DNA of 64,000 nt from Zoroaster sp. YZ-2022 (Eukaryota; Echinodermata; Asteroidea; Forcipulatida; Zoroasteridae), in contig CM055819.1 in the NCBI GenBank assembly GCA_029582265.1, forward strand, positions 5,187,855 to 5,251,854. The letters run 5' to 3'. Within the stretch, counting starts at the first letter, position 1; every line of letters begins with the position of its first letter. Below the pieces are notes generated by a model, which did no database searches, was not told the DNA's origin, and saw only the letters and a list, made by a program, of their open reading frames with translations. Below are positions 59,991-64,000 of the stretch, piece after piece. The translations under genes were made by a program, and so were the position numbers.

Positions 59991-60281
59991 GTATGCGGTG
60001 TTGTATACGGATCGCCTGTGTTTTTCATTTTACCGGTTATTTGCTTTTTCATTGGCACATTGCTATTTAACTTGAGGAAAGGAAAACAAATAGACCTTTC
60101 TTAAAATTAAACATTTAAAAAGGTAGTCGCAAGAAGCATGTTTTTTTTACAGTAATATGTGCCAAAATTAACTTATTTTGGCTCTTATTTACTTCCAATG
60201 AAGCTTTTTTTTATAAAATATTTTAATTTAAAATAATGAAAAACACAGGCAATCCATCTTTAAGGACTGCATCATGGGCGG

Positions 60282-60552
60282 ATCCAGAACAATTTTTAAG
60301 GGGGGCTGAGAATCAAAAACAATTATTTTTCAGTACTACAAAAATTACAATGAAATAATCAAAGGGAGAGAAAAACAAAGCACACTGTGGGAATGGGAGT
60401 GCGTTCTCCCCTCCCCTCCCCTCCCCCCCTCTCTCTCTTTTTTCTCTACTTTTTTTATTTTATTTTTTATTTTATTATTTTTTTTATACGATTTTAGGGG
60501 GGGGGGGGGCTACAGCCCCCTTAGCCCCCCTGGATCCGCCAATGTGCATGAT
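60282..60552. mobile_element. TIR element (GGCGGATCCAG ends)
   Basis: CATGGGCGGATCCAG and CTGGATCCGCCAATG face each other around a G-rich and pyrimidine-rich interior. The flanks share only TGCAT, so the target duplication length is unsure. Confidence 0.6.
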
Positions 60553-60698
60553 GCCACCGAAAATCTTCCCAAATTACCAATAAAGGACATTACCTTTCTG
60601 GAATCCATTACCTTTTTGGAATCCTGTTTCCAAAAAGAATATCATATTTGGTGTCACAACAATCTGGTTGTGCGAATAAATAAATATTTATTTAATAG

Positions 60699-60994
60699 AT
60701 TATTACAGTGAGGACCTTCTAGAAGTCGCAGTTGAAATAGTGGATCAACGTGAATGTGAGGGTTACTACGCTGCTGAGGGTCTTCCTATAACAGACAACA
60801 TGATGTGCGCTGGGGTCAGCGAAGGTTTAAAAGATTCATGCCAGGGCGATAGTGGAGGACCGTTAGTTTCAAAGAGGGGAGACCGCTGGTTCCAGCTTGG
60901 GTTAGTCTTATCGGCTTTCCCGGTGTCTACGCCAGGGTGTCAGCTTTCGAAGACTGGATCGCCCCGATCTTTGAAGGCAGGGAACCAGTTGGAC
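60699..60994 (+). CDS. Protease-like receptor, exon 4 (catalytic Ser, loop deletion)
   Basis: The acceptor is TTTAATAG. It encodes [35 protein letters not shown], and QGDSGGPLV with the Ser codon at 60851-60853. After WFQLG the expected SWG and cysteine segment is missing. In another frame the domain resumes as [20 protein letters not shown] (from 60913) and runs to the donor GGAC|GTAAGA in phase 1, matching the next exon. Confidence 0.66.
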
Positions 60995-61264
60995 GTAAGA
61001 AAATTTTCATGAGTTTGATGATTTTAGGGTTATTTTTAACACAGGAGTTTAAATTACTGTGAAAAAGGGCAAATACTCTAAAACATTAAAGTGTTGAATC
61101 AATTTTACGAGTTTGGTCAGTGACAACGGTTGCCATTGTATATGCTTCTCACCCATATGCATTTGTATTCTAACAATGAATTCTGTAATTATCTATAGCC
61201 GCGGATTACAACGGTATTACACAGAAAGTCTGTAATAATAATTTATATAGAAAATAAAAAATAT

Positions 61265-61336
61265 AAATTGCCACGGATTCGAACTCAGTACTTTACATGA
61301 GAGGCAAGCGGTCTAACCACTGTGCTACCAAGTCAA
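61265..61336 (-). tRNA. tRNA-Glu(CTC)-like pseudogene
   Basis: On the minus strand GTAGCACAGTGGTTAGACCG gives a D-arm, GCCTCTCATG gives an anticodon loop with CTC, and GAGTTCGAATCC a T-arm. The anticodon stem is imperfect and the acceptor stem weak, so a functional tRNA is unlikely. It lies in intron 4 of the protease-like receptor. Confidence 0.3.
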
Positions 61337-61543
61337 TTAAAACGAATTGGTGAATTAATTATATCATTTTAAAACAACTTATATAAGACAATGGTAGGCT
61401 AATGCTGAACTGCACAGAAAACATCACAGGGCACATAACTAGTGTAAACTGCATGAATATTCGCATGCACATTACCTTCTTCTTTGATGAGTTTTTGATA
61501 CAAGTTTTCTGTTCCTTTAAACTTTTTACTAAAATACTTACAG

Positions 61544-61660
61544 AGGGCAGTAATTGCACAGAAGAGCAGTATTTGTGTTTATATGGCGGTTGTATTCCAG
61601 GCGAGATGAGATGCGATGGAAAATCACAGTGCTTCACTGGGAGCGATGAAGTGAATTGCA
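61544..61660 (+). CDS. Protease-like receptor, exon 5 (LDL receptor class A repeat)
   Basis: It is a phase 1-1 module of 117 nt. Six cysteines fit the LDLa pattern: C-TEEQYL-C-LYGG-C-IPGEMR-C-DGKSQ-C-FTGSDEVN-C. The calcium-cage SDE is kept, but Asp at two usual positions is Gln or Thr, so calcium binding may be weakened. The acceptor is ATACTTACAG and the donor A|GTAAGT. Confidence 0.78.
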
Positions 61661-62155
61661 GTAAGTTCTTAAAGATAAATCGCCCATGTTTGGCTTAAGA
61701 GACTCCAAAAATACAATTTAAAAAGGAACGAATTTTGAAAGATAATATCGTTATTAAACGAACAAAAACCATGAAATTCGGATGTCGGAAACTTTAAGTA
61801 GAAGCGATATTTAAAATGCGCTTGATTCTGATTGACAGCTGAGCTGGCCAATCGGAAGACTGAACACGCCCTCCTCGGCTGTAACCTACAATAAATTGTG
61901 TGGTGACGTGCAATCTAAGGATTACACACTGGGATAGCATTTTATCTGGACAGGCACTAATTTTAGCTAAGACAAATTGAATTGGCCGTGTTTCCACACG
62001 GGGAGGTATAGCGGTCTGTGCGGGGAGGGGGGAGGGCTACGGGGTAGGTAGGTAGTGTGTATGAGCTTTAAGGGCTATAGATCTGCCTCGTAATAGCCTT
62101 TAAAAGCCAGACAGGAATATTTACATATTTACAAGTATTTTGTTTCGCTATTTAG

Positions 62156-62368
62156 ATGTACATCCTACACAGGCCCCTCAACCCACGAAACCCACGCAAA
62201 ACCCACTGGAAGCCAACATGGCTAAGCTCAACACTTTAACCTATGCTTTAATCGGTGTTAGTGTCGGGGCTGGGATTGTAATCTTCTGCCTTCTGTGTTG
62301 GATATGGACGCAACAGTCCTCAATCATCAAGCTGAAAAAGACGGCGGTTCACTCAGACAAACCTACCG
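62156..62368 (+). CDS. Protease-like receptor, exon 6 (stalk and membrane helix)
   Basis: It encodes a Pro/Thr/Gln stalk (VHPTQAPQPTKPTQNPLEAN), then a helix with LIGVSVGAGIVIFCLLCWIW and a cytoplasmic start containing KLKKTAVHSDKPT. Borders are CTATTTAG| and ACCG|GTAAGT, phase 1 on both sides. Confidence 0.75.
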
Positions 62369-62521
62369 GTAAGTGTCTACGCCTTCATTCAAGGAGCACG
62401 TGGCATCCCGGATCAAATGCACCACACACGAATAAAGACCATAAAGTGACGAATCCTTAATACCAATTCGTATAACTTATTATTCATATAATCATGTGAT
62501 TTAAATATACAATTTATGTAG

Positions 62522-62571
62522 ACCAAACACTTTATGCGACTGTAGAAGGCCCAATTCAAACAGAGGTGTGA
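62522..62571 (+). CDS. Protease-like receptor, terminal exon with TxYxxV tail motif
   Basis: Joined to exon 6 in phase 1 it reads DQTLYATVEGPIQTEV and stops. TLYATV matches the immunoreceptor tyrosine-based switch motif pattern TxYxx[VI], which in vertebrate receptors recruits SH2 proteins. The acceptor is TTTATGTAG. A poly(A) signal follows 54 bases after the stop. The motif match is seen; the signalling role is inference. Confidence 0.66.
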
Positions 62572-62624
62572 ACTAATTATGCTTTCTTATTGGTCAAAAT
62601 CAAAGAAGGCAATATAAAAAGAAA

Positions 62625-62630
62625 AATAAA
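62625..62630 (+). terminator. Candidate poly(A) signal of the protease-like receptor
   Basis: AATAAA lies 54 bases after the TGA at 62569-62571 on the coding strand, a spacing suited to a short 3' UTR. Confidence 0.55.
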
Positions 62631-62639
62631 GAAAAACAC

Positions 62640-63854
<1,215 letters not shown>

Positions 63855-64000
63855 ATTATTTATTTAAAAATATAAAAAATAGACTGTACTTTGTAAGATG
63901 AAATAAAACTGAACATTAAGCAGAGGCAGTAAGTACAATGATAAAGAACATTGTCAACATGGGAATAATTAGATGCATACAGATACATTCTTTTTAAAAC

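Larger units (their letters stand above)
55725..62571 (+). pseudogene. Trypsin-like/LDLa/transmembrane receptor gene with a disrupted protease domain
   Basis: Six exons are evident: 55725-55821, 56690-56871, about 59367-59633, 60699-60994, 61544-61660 and 62156-62368, with the last exon at 62522-62571. Order: signal peptide, pro-region with TCGEQ, protease domain starting IVGGQAAQDGEWPWQ, LDLa, membrane helix, and a tail with TLYATV. Present: His57 (TAAHC), Asp189 and Ser195 ([10 protein letters not shown]). Missing or changed: the codon at the Asp102 position (59492-59494) is AAC, Asn, in YNVALFKL. A one-base loss near 59482 shifts the frame. About 25 bp are gone near 60900-60912, removing the Ser214-Gly226 substrate-binding segment and its cysteine. 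Exons downstream of the lesions are undamaged, with phase-1 junctions throughout. As written the gene cannot encode one full-length chain, hence pseudogene. A recently broken or misassembled pseudo-protease receptor is the alternative. Confidence 0.72.

Overview
The window is animal nuclear DNA. Split coding exons with GT/AG borders, tRNA-derived SINEs, long microsatellites and dense DNA-transposon debris show this, and no prokaryotic gene or operon is visible. The mix of families (a MOLO1-domain membrane protein, an amine-type GPCR relic, a protease/LDLa receptor with a tyrosine motif in its tail, Helentron-like elements and many TIR elements) fits a marine invertebrate, most likely a deuterostome such as an echinoderm, hemichordate or cephalochordate. 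The sequence alone does not settle the species.

Layout. (1) 3.4-33.9 kb: one intact four-exon plus-strand gene for a 296-residue secreted-then-anchored MOLO1-domain protein. Its three introns (8-11 kb each) hold most of the repeats. (2) 34-40 kb: intergenic, with a mariner-type MITE, a hAT-like element, an 81-bp minisatellite and tRNA-like relics. (3) 40.07-41.64 kb: a pseudogene of an amine-type class A GPCR, broken by frameshifts, a TM6-TM7 deletion and an insertion. (4) 42-55 kb: repeat-rich, with a weak candidate for a spliced non-coding transcript (45.7-48.3 kb, including a duplicated exon), a 3.2-kb Helentron-like element (48.4-51.6 kb) and a cluster of AGAGGGCAGTAT motifs (52.9-54.9 kb). 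(5) 55.7-62.6 kb: a plus-strand gene reading signal peptide, trypsin-like domain, LDLa, transmembrane helix and a short cytoplasmic tail with a TxYxxV motif. The protease part carries a frameshift, an Asp102-to-Asn change and a loop deletion, while the LDLa, membrane and tail exons are clean. (6) The end is AT-rich and closes in a 165-bp AT run.

Mobile DNA. I could define many elements with termini and target-site duplications (TSDs): a TTAA-target MITE family (10 copies, one with a paralogous empty site), hAT-type elements with exact 8-bp TSDs (including one inside another), three elements with TWA TSDs and related termini whose interiors are degenerate short-period arrays (one nested in another), Helentron-like elements with 149-bp internal arrays on both sides of one protease exon, tRNA-Leu-like SINEs, and several duplicated repeat families not assigned to a class.

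The genes do not form a pathway. The two membrane-protein genes lie on the same strand with unrelated material between them. The most unusual content is the protease-like receptor with degraded catalytic features and a signalling-type tail, and the TWA-target elements with satellite-like interiors.
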